Below the pieces are notes generated by a model. That model was not told the origin of the DNA. It made no database searches and worked only from the letters and a program-made list of their open reading frames with translations. DNA of 64,000 nucleotides from Paenibacillus pabuli NBRC 13638 (GTDB lineage Bacteria; Bacillota; Bacilli; Paenibacillales; Paenibacillaceae), in assembly GCF_001514495.1 (NCBI RefSeq), contig NZ_BCNM01000015.1, positions 62,001-126,000 on the forward strand, in the 5' to 3' direction. A program made the translations under genes and the position numbers. Shown piece by piece: positions 1-12,866 of the stretch (positions within the stretch are counted from its first letter, which is position 1; each line of letters begins with the position of its first letter).

Positions 1-1
1 T

Positions 2-2197
2 CATCGGCGCTCTGCAAACGGTGATCTGGACCCGATGGCCATCATGCTGAATCCAGGAAGTAGTCAGATATTTAATACAACCTATGTACAGCCCTATGAT
101 CAATTTATACATGCCAGCCTTCGATCCTTTAAGGGCACCCACCTGCTTGGCGGTTCGACGCAACAGGATGGAGTCAACTGGTATACCGATGCGCTTCTGA
201 CAGAAATAAATTTGGCAGGCTTGCAGGTCAATCAGAGAACATATGGTACACCGGACGCAAGCGAAACGATTGAGGCTATGGCACCGGTAAACGATTTTGG
301 GTATATTCTGACGGGAAATGTGGTCATTGGATCTACACAGGAGATCATGCTGCTTAAACTGGATGAGAACCTGGATCAGGAGTGGATGAGGACATATCCT
401 GTAGGCAACCATGGCGTGGACGTGAGGTTGGCTGTTGAAGGGGGATATGTGGTATCGGGCATGGATAGCGATCTGAACATGCTTGTAATGAAGACCGATG
501 AACTGGGCAATATGCAGTGGGTCCACAAGCTCTCCGAAAAAGGATCAGGTTCAGGCACTAAACAAAATCCGGACGGAAGTTACTCTTTCCTGGGCGGGGA
601 CGACAATGGCGGGCGGTATACACTTCGGGTTGCTGCACCTGAGCAGATTACCGCGGATGATCAAGCCAATCGGATTGTAGGCGCAACACCCGATATGGAG
701 TTTTCAACCAATGCGGGCGGGAACTATACTTCCTTTGCCGATGAACCATCACCGACTTTTCCCGGGAATGAAGAGGTGTGGGTGAGATATCGGAAAGACA
801 GGGGGCAAGGTTACGGTGCGGGCCAAGTCCGGGTTCTACAATTCACAGCCAATGTAGCTGATGCCCGGTTATATAAGCTGGACATCGATGGAGTGCCCTT
901 GACTGGATTCGATCCAGCGCTTGAAGAGTATACGATTCAAGTTCCGAAGGATACATCCTCCCTTACAGTAACGGCCAGCACGTATGAACCCGCTGCTAGT
1001 CTGCTTATTGATGGACAGTCTGCACTATCGGGCCAGGACGTAAATGTGGCTGTAGCTTCGCCAATGCAAGATATCGATATTGAAGTTACGGCGGCGGACA
1101 GAATCAATCAACGGAACTATACTCTACATCTTGTTCAAGAGACTGATCCGGGGACAGGGGAGCCGGAAAACCCGGAAAACCCGGAAAACCCTGAGAATCC
1201 AGGGAATCCGGGGAATCCAGGAAATCCAGGTACTCCACAGCCAGGGAACCCTTCTGGGCCATCGGGTCCAAGTGCACCCTCTTCTCCATCGGGGCAGCAG
1301 GTTGCTCATGTCGCACCTGTGGTCTCGTCCAACTTAACAGGACTGAACGTTTCACAAGGCAAACTTGAACCTGCGTTTTCCCCTGATCTGTTTCGCTACC
1401 AGCTTACATTGCCAGCAGAGACTTCATCTGTAACCTTGCAATGGCCTGTGATCGGACAGAATATTACGGTGAATGGTTTACCAGCACAACAGGGTAACAT
1501 TACGCTGGTGAACCTGAAGCCTGGCAGTAACCCGGTAACGATCGGGGTCAAAGGCCTGGATGGAGAGGCCAAGGAATATTACATTGATATCGTTCGAGGT
1601 GAGACGGTGACTGCTGAACCGGAAGGTTCTGCTTCTGGTGTGGATCTGTCTGCCATTGAAGGCCAGCCGGATTGGGCCGACCGGGCGATGGCGCTTGCTG
1701 CTCAGATGGGCATCATCCAGGGATATGGGGATGGCAGCCATCAACCGCAAGGAACGCTTACACGGCTGGAATACACCGTTATGCTTCAGCGTATGCTGCA
1801 GTTGCCCGTGAGTGAAAAAGGTACAACGGAGAGCGGCTTCACTGATCAGACAGACATCCCCGCCTGGGGGCTTGAGGCTGCATCTGCGATGAGAGAAGCA
1901 GGCATTATCCAGGGCTACCCGGATGGGCAGTATGGACCTGATCATGGCGTGACCCGGGCAGAGATGTCAGCCATTATGGTTAGAGCCTTTCAGCTGCAGC
2001 CCGAATCTGAGGAATCCGCAGTAACGCCATTCAACGATATGGATCAGGTGGCCCTGTGGGCCCGTCCCTATGTGATGACCCTGCAACAGCTCGGTATTGT
2101 GAAAGGGAAAGCAGATCATGCATTTGCTCCACAGGATGTGCTTACACGGGCTGAGGCGGTCATGATGCTACTTCGGATGCAACAGATGCTTCATTAA
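2..2197 (+). CDS. SLH-domain cell-surface protein, 5' end outside window
   Basis: The reading frame is open back to base 2, so the start and any signal peptide lie upstream. The first ~270 codons have recurring blocks (GGSTQQDG, GYILTGN, GYVVSGMD) typical of beta-propeller-like repeats. Two cadherin-like beta-sandwich domains follow (about 865-1140 and 1325-1605), separated by a low-complexity linker of PEN/PGN triplets (about 1150-1300). Three SLH repeats (about 1660-2190; motifs GYGDG, GYPDG, TRAE) end the protein. SLH triplets bind pyruvylated secondary wall polymer, so this is a surface-anchored protein. Its ligand or activity is unknown. A hairpin terminator follows 30 bp after the stop. 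Confidence 0.85.
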   Translation, partial: HRRSANGDLDPMAIMLNPGSSQIFNTTYVQPYDQFIHASLRSFKGTHLLGGSTQQDGVNWYTDALLTEINLAGLQVNQRTYGTPDASETIEAMAPVNDFGYILTGNVVIGSTQEIMLLKLDENLDQEWMRTYPVGNHGVDVRLAVEGGYVVSGMDSDLNMLVMKTDELGNMQWVHKLSEKGSGSGTKQNPDGSYSFLGGDDNGGRYTLRVAAPEQITADDQANRIVGATPDMEFSTNAGGNYTSFADEPSPTFPGNEEVWVRYRKDRGQGYGAGQVRVLQFTANVADARLYKLDIDGVPLTGFDPALEEYTIQVPKDTSSLTVTASTYEPAASLLIDGQSALSGQDVNVAVASPMQDIDIEVTAADRINQRNYTLHLVQETDPGTGEPENPENPENPENPGNPGNPGNPGTPQPGNPSGPSGPSAPSSPSGQQVAHVAPVVSSNLTGLNVSQGKLEPAFSPDLFRYQLTLPAETSSVTLQWPVIGQNITVNGLPAQQGNITLVNLKPGSNPVTIGVKGLDGEAKEYYIDIVRGETVTAEPEGSASGVDLSAIEGQPDWADRAMALAAQMGIIQGYGDGSHQPQGTLTRLEYTVMLQRMLQLPVSEKGTTESGFTDQTDIPAWGLEAASAMREAGIIQGYPDGQYGPDHGVTRAEMSAIMVRAFQLQPESEESAVTPFNDMDQVALWARPYVMTLQQLGIVKGKADHAFAPQDVLTRAEAVMMLLRMQQMLH

Positions 2198-2224
2198 TCC
2201 ATGAACGACAATATGAATTTAAAT

Positions 2225-2258
2225 AACCGACTTCCATCAGAGGAAGTCGGTTTATTTT
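2225..2258 (+). terminator. Rho-independent terminator between convergent genes
   Basis: An 11-bp perfect stem (2225-2235 with 2242-2252), six-base loop, then a T-rich tail. It sits between the SLH gene and the convergent LacI gene and may act in both directions. Confidence 0.85.
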
Positions 2259-2282
2259 CGTTCAACCTGGTAAAGGACTGAA

Positions 2283-3326
2283 TTATTCTTCGGGTGAGCT
2301 GACGACAGGAATACAGGATCTGCGTTCCACAACTTCGGTATTGACATAGATATGGGCACTGCTATTCTCCCGATTATCCAGATGATCAATAATCAGCTTC
2401 ACGGCAGTTTTGGCAAGGATGTCCTTTTTTACATGCACAGTGGTTAGCTCGGGACTGATGACTTTGGCTTCGAAAATATTATCAAATCCCATTACCGAAA
2501 TATCTTCGGGGACGCGAATACCGATAGTTTGCAACGATTTGATCGCACTGATTGCCATATAATCATTCTCACAAAAAATGGCCGTAGGCACCTCCTGAAG
2601 CTGCCGGATGGCCTGCTGGAAACGTTCTTGCGGCATAACCCGCATGGGATGCAGATCAAACGTTAAAGAGTCATCCACGGTCAGATCGTGCTCAGCCAGT
2701 GCAGCACGGAATCCTTCTTCCCGCTTGATAAAATTCGGAATGCGGGTGCTGGATTTTACATAGCCAATGGTGCGGTGTCCCAGGTTAACCAGATGTTTAC
2801 CCGCCTGATATCCGCCCAAACTATTATTAATGGAAACAAAGTTGGCGTCCACATGTTCGAAGCATGTATCCAAAATGACAACGTTGGCATGAATGGATTG
2901 AATGTGTTTAATCATCGGTGGGGTCAGATTGGTCCCCAATAACAAAATACCCGCCGAAGGTTGTTCCTTTTCCAAAACTTCAAGTTCGTGCTGTAATTCC
3001 TGAACATCAATAGATGAAATGATAAGTGTATTTCCATGCTGCTTGACCTGCTCCGTGATATGGTGAATCAACTCATTGAAAAATGGGAGTGTATCATAAT
3101 GTTCGGTTACGATATCCGTATTTTTACAGGCAACAAAACGAATAATCGCATTGGATTTCTGGATTTCCCTTCCAGGTTTAGACGTTCTCGGTTTATATCC
3201 GTAGGTCTGTGCAATGTTCAATATATGTTCCCGTGTCTGTTCGCTGACACCAGGTTTATTGTTAAATGCAAGAGAGACAGCTGCTTTGGACACACCAGCA
3301 AGCCTCGCAATATCATCAATCTTCAA
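2283..3326 (-). CDS. LacI-family transcriptional regulator
   Basis: DNA-binding regulator of 347 residues, the usual LacI length. An N-terminal HTH (IDDIARLAGVSKAAVSLAFN) is followed by a hinge and a periplasmic-binding-protein-like effector domain with the family's MGFDN motif near the C-terminus. The start codon is TTG (3326-3324), chosen because AGGAGG lies 7 bp upstream. It is transcribed divergently from the carbohydrate operon beginning at 3573. The 250-bp gap holds a promoter and six copies of AACTAAA/TTTAGTT, the likely operators. By analogy it is a local repressor released by a sugar or sugar phosphate; the ligand is not known. Confidence 0.92.
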   Translation of the reverse strand: MKIDDIARLAGVSKAAVSLAFNNKPGVSEQTREHILNIAQTYGYKPRTSKPGREIQKSNAIIRFVACKNTDIVTEHYDTLPFFNELIHHITEQVKQHGNTLIISSIDVQELQHELEVLEKEQPSAGILLLGTNLTPPMIKHIQSIHANVVILDTCFEHVDANFVSINNSLGGYQAGKHLVNLGHRTIGYVKSSTRIPNFIKREEGFRAALAEHDLTVDDSLTFDLHPMRVMPQERFQQAIRQLQEVPTAIFCENDYMAISAIKSLQTIGIRVPEDISVMGFDNIFEAKVISPELTTVHVKKDILAKTAVKLIIDHLDNRENSSAHIYVNTEVVERRSCIPVVSSPEE

Positions 3327-3398
3327 GATACAACCTCCTAAATGGACTGCATATGATCAGTATACCATGAATTAAGCTAAAATTTCAGTTGTCTACTA

Positions 3399-3552
3399 AA
3401 CTAAACTTAACTAAAACAAATATATAAAAACTAAAATTTATGATTGACTGTTTATGAAACGGGTGCTAATATTCAATTGTGAAACGCATTCATTGCATAG
3501 AATTAAACTGAAATTATATTAAATTAACTAAAATAATTTATTTAGTTTAGTT
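3399..3552. promoter_or_regulatory. Candidate LacI-type operator cluster (six AACTAAA/TTTAGTT copies)
   Basis: AACTAAA occurs at 3399, 3409, 3429 and 3526; TTTAGTT occurs at 3541 and 3546. The copies at 3526-3532 and 3541-3547 form a 22-bp imperfect palindrome just upstream of the 3573 gene. The cluster brackets the operon promoter (3444-3472), as expected for repression with multiple sites. Binding by the 2283-3326 regulator is inferred from position. Confidence 0.6.
3444..3472 (+). promoter_or_regulatory. SigA-type promoter of the carbohydrate operon
   Basis: TTGACT (3444-3449), 17-bp spacer, TAATAT (3467-3472). It faces the operon starting at 3573 and lies between the upstream and downstream AACTAAA repeats. 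Confidence 0.7.
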
Positions 3553-3572
3553 GAAAAGGATGAGGTGAAAAG

Positions 3573-4847
3573 ATGGCTGTTCAAGTCGCTGCCAACCGCC
3601 GGACGTTAGAAAAGCAGGGAAAGCCTTTATTTTATTTGGCGGATACCGTGTGGAGTGCGTTTACCAACGCCACGCTCGAAGAATGGGAAGAGTATTTGGA
3701 TTATCGCCAAATGCAGGGATTTAACGTATTGCAAATCAACATCCTGCGTCAGTGGGATGCCAGTGGATCTGATCTGGAGCTGGAGCCCTTTGCCCAGCAG
3801 GATGACGGGACAACCGATTATTCCGTCTATAACGAATCCTATTTCGACCGTGCTGAAGAGATGGTTCGTATGGCCGCAGAACGTGGATTCACGCCCGCGC
3901 TTGTGCTCCTGTGGTGCAATTATGTGCCGGATACATGGGCTACAAAGTTTCAGAAGAACAGCAAAATGCCGTTGGAGGCTGTTGAGCCTTACGTCACTTA
4001 TGCTGTCAATCGCTTCGCCAAGTTTGATCCGATATATCTCGCCAGTGGTGATACGGATTTTCCGTCCGATGAAGCGAATGCCTATTATCAGACGGCACTG
4101 GAGACAGTCAAGCGGATCAGCCCATCCAGTCTGACAACCCTGCACATTCAAGGGAGACTGCGGGACATTCCGGAGATGTTTGCGAATCATGAAGGTCTCG
4201 ATTTTTATATGTATCAATCAGGGCATAACTCGGAATTCCAAGCTTTTGCCCATGAGATTGCAGAACATTTTTATAACCAGTCGCCTGTACGTCCGGTGAT
4301 CAATGGTGAACCCTGTTATGAACAGATTAGTTATAGCCGCAACGTATATGGGCGCTACTCTGCATTCGATGCCCGCAAGGCTGCATGGCAGAGTTTGCTT
4401 GCCGGAGGCGGAGCTGGAGTCACTTACGGGGCACACGGCATCTGGAGCTGGCACAAGAAAGGCAAGTCCTTTGGCATTGTGGAAGGGGAAGGCTTCGATA
4501 GTCCCTATGACTGGAGATCGGCTCTTCGCTTCGAAGGAGCCTGGGATTATTCATTTATGAAATACCTCTTTGACCAGTACAAGCTGGTCGGCGTGAAGCC
4601 GCTGGATATTGTATTAAACAAGACCAAGGAAATCAGGGCGGCAGGCAATGAGGATACCGTCGTGCTGTACGTTCCGGTGAACACCAAAGTGCGACTGGAT
4701 TTACCCGTTGAGGATTACGATTTTACAACCATTGATCTGGTGCATCGCCGATTTGCCCATACCGAGGCAGTTCGCGAGAACGATTACGGGGTTATTCCAA
4801 TGCATGCCTTTGAACATGATGCGGTGGTCATTGGTACACGAAAGTAA
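3573..4847 (+). CDS. GH140/DUF4038 apiosidase-like glycoside hydrolase (cytoplasmic)
   Basis: A 424-residue protein with the apiosidase-like TIM-barrel start of the DUF4038/GH140 family (FYLADTVWSAFTNAT, then GFNVLQINIL). Candidate catalytic acids are the Asp in SGDTDFPS (about residue 159) and the Glu in VINGEPCYE (about 245), placed like the Asp/Glu pair of characterised GH140 apiosidases. There is no signal peptide, so the enzyme is cytoplasmic, unlike many surface-acting GH140s; this fits PTS delivery of a phosphorylated glycoside by the operon's EIIBCA. RBS GATGAGGTG precedes ATG. Family membership is fairly secure; activity on an apioside is inferred, and other deoxy- or branched-sugar glycosides are possible. 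Confidence 0.8.
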   Translation: MAVQVAANRRTLEKQGKPLFYLADTVWSAFTNATLEEWEEYLDYRQMQGFNVLQINILRQWDASGSDLELEPFAQQDDGTTDYSVYNESYFDRAEEMVRMAAERGFTPALVLLWCNYVPDTWATKFQKNSKMPLEAVEPYVTYAVNRFAKFDPIYLASGDTDFPSDEANAYYQTALETVKRISPSSLTTLHIQGRLRDIPEMFANHEGLDFYMYQSGHNSEFQAFAHEIAEHFYNQSPVRPVINGEPCYEQISYSRNVYGRYSAFDARKAAWQSLLAGGGAGVTYGAHGIWSWHKKGKSFGIVEGEGFDSPYDWRSALRFEGAWDYSFMKYLFDQYKLVGVKPLDIVLNKTKEIRAAGNEDTVVLYVPVNTKVRLDLPVEDYDFTTIDLVHRRFAHTEAVRENDYGVIPMHAFEHDAVVIGTRK

Positions 4848-4911
4848 TGGTGGCATCAGCTTCGTGCTAAGGCCTGGATAGGAAGATTTACATTATAGAT
4901 GGGGTGAAGGT

Positions 4912-5957
4912 ATGTGGAACATCGGTATCGTAGGTACAGGGTACTGGTCAGAAAAACACATTAAGGCTTGGCAATTCATTGCTGACGCCGAAATAACAGG
5001 AATTTGTGATCGCCATGCAGCAACGCTGAATGAAAAATCCGACAGGTTCAACATCCCGGCAGCATTCCGATACTCGGATGTGGCAATCATGCTTGAAAAA
5101 GCGGATGTGGATGTGCTCGATATCATCACGCCACCGGATACACATCTGGAGCTGGTGAAGCTGGCTGCAGCGGCGGGCAAACATATCATGTGTCAAAAGC
5201 CGTTTGCACGCTCCATTGAAGAAGCCGAAGAAATGGTACGGATTGCGGAAGAGGCAGGCGTACGTCTGATGGTGACGGAAAACTGGCGCTGGCTGGAACC
5301 TTTTCAATTGATCAAAAAGCTGCTGCAGGAAAATACAGTGGGTCATCTGAATACGATTCGTTACATTCATACGGATTTTTATTCCCCAAGATTTGCTCCT
5401 GAACAGAAGCTGCCGCAGCCTTTTTTCAGGGACATGCCACAATTGTTATTTTATGAGATGGGTGTGCACTGGTTCGATACCTGGCGTTTCCTGTTCGGAG
5501 AGCCTGAGCGTCTGTATGCAGAGACAAGGAAGGTAAGCAACTATACGCTCGGCGAAGACAGCGGCATGGTTATGCTGGGATACGGGGATTATGTGGGACT
5601 GATGGATATGAGCTGGGCGACGCGTCGTGAGCTGAATGAACCTTTATCGGAGCAGGTACTCCCGGATCACAAGGAGCAGCTCATCATTGAAGGTGATAAA
5701 GCGACCATCAAGCTATATAAGGACGGGAGATTGTCCATCATTGATAATGCTGGTGTGGAGACGGTGTACGCCGAACATACGGAGTTGAATTACGAGGACA
5801 GTCATCGTAAACTCCAATCCCACTTCATTGAATGTTTGAATACAGGCGCGGAATTCCAGACCAGTGGTTCGGATAATCTTAAAACACTCCGCCTTGTATT
5901 CGATACCTACGAGAGTGCGGCCAGCCATAAAGTTCAACGGTATGAAGAGGGGAAATA

Positions 5958-5958
<1 letters not shown>
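4912..5958 (+). CDS. Gfo/Idh/MocA-family NAD(P)-dependent oxidoreductase
   Basis: A 348-residue sugar or inositol dehydrogenase-like enzyme. The N-terminal Rossmann motif is GIVGTGYWSEKH (residues 4-15). The family's EKP signature appears as CQKPFA (about residue 93), keeping the catalytic Lys but with Gln for Glu. A GVHWFDTWRF motif (about 184-193) supplies the His/Asp pair common in the C-terminal domain. It lies 64 bp after the hydrolase, and its stop overlaps the next ATG by one base, so it is translationally coupled to the EutH-like gene. It probably oxidises or epimerises a sugar released by the hydrolase; the substrate is not identified. Confidence 0.88.
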
Positions 5959-9078
<3,120 letters not shown>

Positions 9079-9116
9079 AAAGAAGTCAAACAGATATGTT
9101 ATGCAAAAGCAATAGG

Positions 9117-9156
9117 AAGGACAGTTCCCAAGCTCAAAGGGAACTGTCCTTTTTTA
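9117..9156 (+). terminator. Terminator of the carbohydrate operon
   Basis: A 13-bp perfect stem (9117-9129 with 9139-9151) followed by six T. It ends the operon that starts at 3573. Confidence 0.92.
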
Positions 9157-9253
9157 ATGGGTTGCCGTATCTAAATACGTAGCATAAATGTGAAGCCACA
9201 TTGGTATGATAGATATAATTCAAAAAAATATTAACGAACTTTATGTAAGTTAC

Positions 9254-9282
9254 TTGACTAAATAAACTTATTTACTTATTAT
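9254..9282 (+). promoter_or_regulatory. SigA-type promoter with an inverted repeat in its spacer
   Basis: TTGACT (9254-9259), 17 bp, TATTAT (9277-9282). The spacer holds TAAATAA-AC-TTATTTA (9259-9274), a perfect 7+7 inverted repeat that could be a repressor site of the MarR/HxlR kind often seen before redox-responsive reductases. The rest of the 9157-9393 gap shows nothing else besides a short upstream in-frame extension. Confidence 0.7.
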
Positions 9283-9393
9283 CAATATTAGCAAATCAAT
9301 TAAACCACACGGATGCAGGATGGTGTAAATATGGGATTTATGGATAAGTTATTCGGAAAAACAAATAACAACACACATGAGGAGGAACAAAAG

Positions 9394-9933
9394 ATGTCTA
9401 AACTGAACATTGGGATTATTCTTGGGAGCACACGGGAAGGTCGGTTGAGTCCGCAGGTCGGAGAATGGGTGAAACAGATTGCAGATGCGCGCGGAGACGC
9501 CAACTACGAAATTGTGGATATAGCCGATTACAAGCTGCCGCTCTTGGGAGAAGCAGACGCAACGGAGCAGGCAACTGCATGGAATACGAAGCTGGCAAGC
9601 CTGGACGGATTCGTATTTATTGTACAGGAATATAACCACAGCATCTCTGCTTCGCTGAAAAATGCGCTGGATTATGCCCGGGAGGCATGGAACAACAAAG
9701 CTGCAGGTATTGTCAGCTACGGCTCGGTAGGTGGTGCACGTGCTGCAGAACATCTGCGTGGCATTCTCGGTGAACTGTCGGTTGCTGATGTTCGTGTTCA
9801 TCCGGCACTGTCACTGTTTACCGATTTCGAAAATGGCACCTTCAAACCGGCTGATCTGCACTTGACCAATCTTAACGGCATGCTGGATCAAGTGTTGTCC
9901 TGGAGCGGCGCGTTGAAGACCATTCGTTCATAA
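9394..9933 (+). CDS. NADPH-dependent FMN reductase family protein
   Basis: A 179-residue flavodoxin-like reductase. The phosphate-binding loop is GIILGSTREGRLS (residues 6-18), and the family's PLYNxS-like segment appears as QEYNHSIS, followed by LKNALDYA. ATG 9394 was chosen because GAGGAGGAA precedes it. The frame is open upstream to an ATG at 9331, which would add MGFMDKLFGKTNNN and more; that segment looks unrelated to the family and has a poor RBS. It is probably a cytosolic quinone, azo or chromate-type reductase. It is monocistronic, with its own promoter and terminator. Confidence 0.9.
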   Translation: MSKLNIGIILGSTREGRLSPQVGEWVKQIADARGDANYEIVDIADYKLPLLGEADATEQATAWNTKLASLDGFVFIVQEYNHSISASLKNALDYAREAWNNKAAGIVSYGSVGGARAAEHLRGILGELSVADVRVHPALSLFTDFENGTFKPADLHLTNLNGMLDQVLSWSGALKTIRS

Positions 9934-9950
9934 GCCATATTGTCGTTAGG

Positions 9951-9974
9951 AGCCGCCATTTTGGCGGCTTTTTG
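9951..9974 (+). terminator. Terminator of the FMN reductase gene
   Basis: AGCCGCC/GGCGGCT stem (9951-9957 with 9963-9969) followed by a T run. Confidence 0.85.
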
Positions 9975-10016
9975 GGTTAGCCCGTATGCCGCGGTTCTGC
10001 ATGTGTAAAAGTAGCA

Positions 10017-10050
10017 AAAGGACAGCTCTCCATGGGGAGAACTGCCCTTT
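10017..10050 (-). terminator. Candidate terminator of the glutamate dehydrogenase gene
   Basis: A 15-bp stem with two mismatches (10017-10031 with 10036-10050) and a T-rich tail on the minus strand, about 70 bp beyond the gene's stop. Confidence 0.55.
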
Positions 10051-10117
10051 ATGATCATGATCAAAGTGTTGTACAGCATTCATTATTTTCTTCAAAAGGG
10101 ATGGCAAAAATTCAAAA

Positions 10118-11710
<1,593 letters not shown>

Positions 11711-11782
11711 TTATAGCTATATAACTTGAAGTTAGACGAATAGACTGGATTAAAAAATTTGTTTTGGTAAGATGGTAGTAAG

Positions 11783-11806
11783 ACCTCGGTATCCGTGGTT
11801 TTTTTA
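11783..11806 (+). terminator. Terminator-like hairpin in the antiporter operon leader (possible attenuator)
   Basis: ACCTCGG-TAT-CCGTGGT stem with one mismatch (11783-11799), followed by seven T. It sits only 24 bp before the leader peptide and has no upstream gene on this strand to terminate, which suggests attenuation of the downstream operon. The rest of the 11504-11829 gap is AT-rich with only a weak promoter candidate (TTGAAG at 11726). Confidence 0.45.
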
Positions 11807-11829
11807 TCTATATGAAGGAGGAGTACAAC

Positions 11830-11904
11830 ATGATGAAGAAAAACATGCGAATCAACATGGAGAACAGGGCTTATATAGGAGGTGAGATCTATTATGAACC
11901 ATAG
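11830..11904 (+). CDS. 24-residue leader peptide before the K+/H+ antiporter operon
   Basis: ATG ATG AAG ... TAG encodes 24 residues beginning MMKKNMRINM and ending IYYEP. It has an excellent RBS (GAAGGAGGAGTACAAC) and overlaps the start of the next gene (ATG 11894) by 11 bases in another frame; the next gene's own RBS (AGGAGGTGAG) lies inside it. This layout favours translational coupling or a leader-peptide control element. There is no recognisable function for the peptide itself. Confidence 0.5.
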   Translation: MMKKNMRINMENRAYIGGEIYYEP

Positions 11905-12367
11905 GTCTACTCGCCAAAACTGCAGAGAAAAGCTGGTGAACCAGCTGATTATATTGGGTGAAGAGAAAAGAACATTTCTCGACGCCTATTTTGACGTGCG
12001 TGATCCGGAACGTTCCCAGATGGAGCGGTTGCTTGCGACTTATACGGCATGTGTGGAGCAACTGCTCCTCGGAACGGATGAAAATCTGGACTCTGTGGTA
12101 CTGATTGGCAGTCTGATTCGTTTTGAATACGTTGACTTCCACACATCCGATTCGTTCACGATTGTTATGCCGGATGACGCGGATCCTGATGCGGGATGTA
12201 TTTCTTTCCTTTCCCCTGTAGGTCGGCAACTACTGCTTGGTCACAAGGGAGAAGTGAGGTCGATTAATATACCAGCCGGCTCTATGCGAGTACGTATTAC
12301 GGATATTGCTTTGAACAATGAATCCTTGAACCGGATGCCAACTGGGGGTTCGGATCATGCACTTTAA
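11894..12367 (+). CDS. GreA/GreB C-terminal-domain protein
   Basis: 157 residues. The C-terminal two thirds carry the FKBP-like domain of GreA/GreB/Rnk factors (VVLIGSLIRFEYVDF, ISFLSPVGRQLLLGHKGEV, then a terminal VRITDI). The GreA N-terminal coiled coil is replaced by a shorter helical segment, so this is not a standard transcript-cleavage factor. ATG 11894 is preferred over GTG 11882 because AGGAGGTGAG is correctly spaced. It overlaps the KhtT-like gene by 11 bases and is the first large gene of a K+ antiporter operon, the position held by khtS in Bacillus, although KhtS homology cannot be judged here. It may bind RNA polymerase or act as an operon-specific accessory. Confidence 0.72.
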   Translation: MNHRSTRQNCREKLVNQLIILGEEKRTFLDAYFDVRDPERSQMERLLATYTACVEQLLLGTDENLDSVVLIGSLIRFEYVDFHTSDSFTIVMPDDADPDAGCISFLSPVGRQLLLGHKGEVRSINIPAGSMRVRITDIALNNESLNRMPTGGSDHAL

Positions 12368-12863
12368 AGAGACGGATTTACCGGGGATTGGGCGCAAATA
12401 TTGGTTGCATACACGCAGTGGTGAGCATTTGGTCATCGTGATCCATAATGATGAGCGGCGTGATCTGTTCCATATGGAATCAGGGGATACACCTGAGGAA
12501 CTGGGGGATATGGTGTCTCTGGTCACCTTGGATGATGATGAGGCACGTGCAGTTGCAGCTATTGTCGGCGGCATGACATACAAACCAACATTTCAGGATG
12601 AGCGTGAGGTCATGCTGGAAGGGTTGTTAATTGAATGGCTCCGCATTGAGCCGCATTCAGAGAGTATAGGCAGAACGATCGGAGAGTTGAATATTCGCCA
12701 GGCGACAGGTGCGGTCATTCTGGCTGTGGTGGAGAAGAACAGGACGAAGCAGTTTAATCCGGGTCCGGATTATTCGTTTACCGCGGGAGCCACCGTTGTT
12801 GTCGCTGGAGAACGGGACCAGATCAGACTGTTAAAACGGTTGTTGTCAGATGGAAGGCTTTAG
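12357..12863 (+). CDS. khtT: KhtT-like regulatory (RCK_C) subunit of a K+/H+ antiporter
   Basis: 168 residues. The N-terminal half resembles KhtT (DLPGIGRKYWLHTRSGEHL, then VIVIHNDERRDLFHM). The C-terminal half is an RCK_C/TrkA-C domain (SIGRTIGELNIRQATGAVILAVV, ending TVVVAGERDQIRLLKRLL). In Bacillus, KhtT gates the membrane antiporter KhtU and its RCK_C domain binds cyclic di-AMP; the same is likely here. The gene overlaps its upstream neighbour by 11 bases and lies 3 bases before the antiporter, as expected for a tightly coupled complex. Confidence 0.88.
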   Translation: MHFKETDLPGIGRKYWLHTRSGEHLVIVIHNDERRDLFHMESGDTPEELGDMVSLVTLDDDEARAVAAIVGGMTYKPTFQDEREVMLEGLLIEWLRIEPHSESIGRTIGELNIRQATGAVILAVVEKNRTKQFNPGPDYSFTAGATVVVAGERDQIRLLKRLLSDGRL

Positions 12864-12866
12864 CCT

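Noticed and set aside
1150-1300. Short tandem repeats suggesting a repeat array
   Set aside because: They encode the PEN/PGN linker of the SLH protein; low-complexity coding, not a CRISPR or noncoding repeat.
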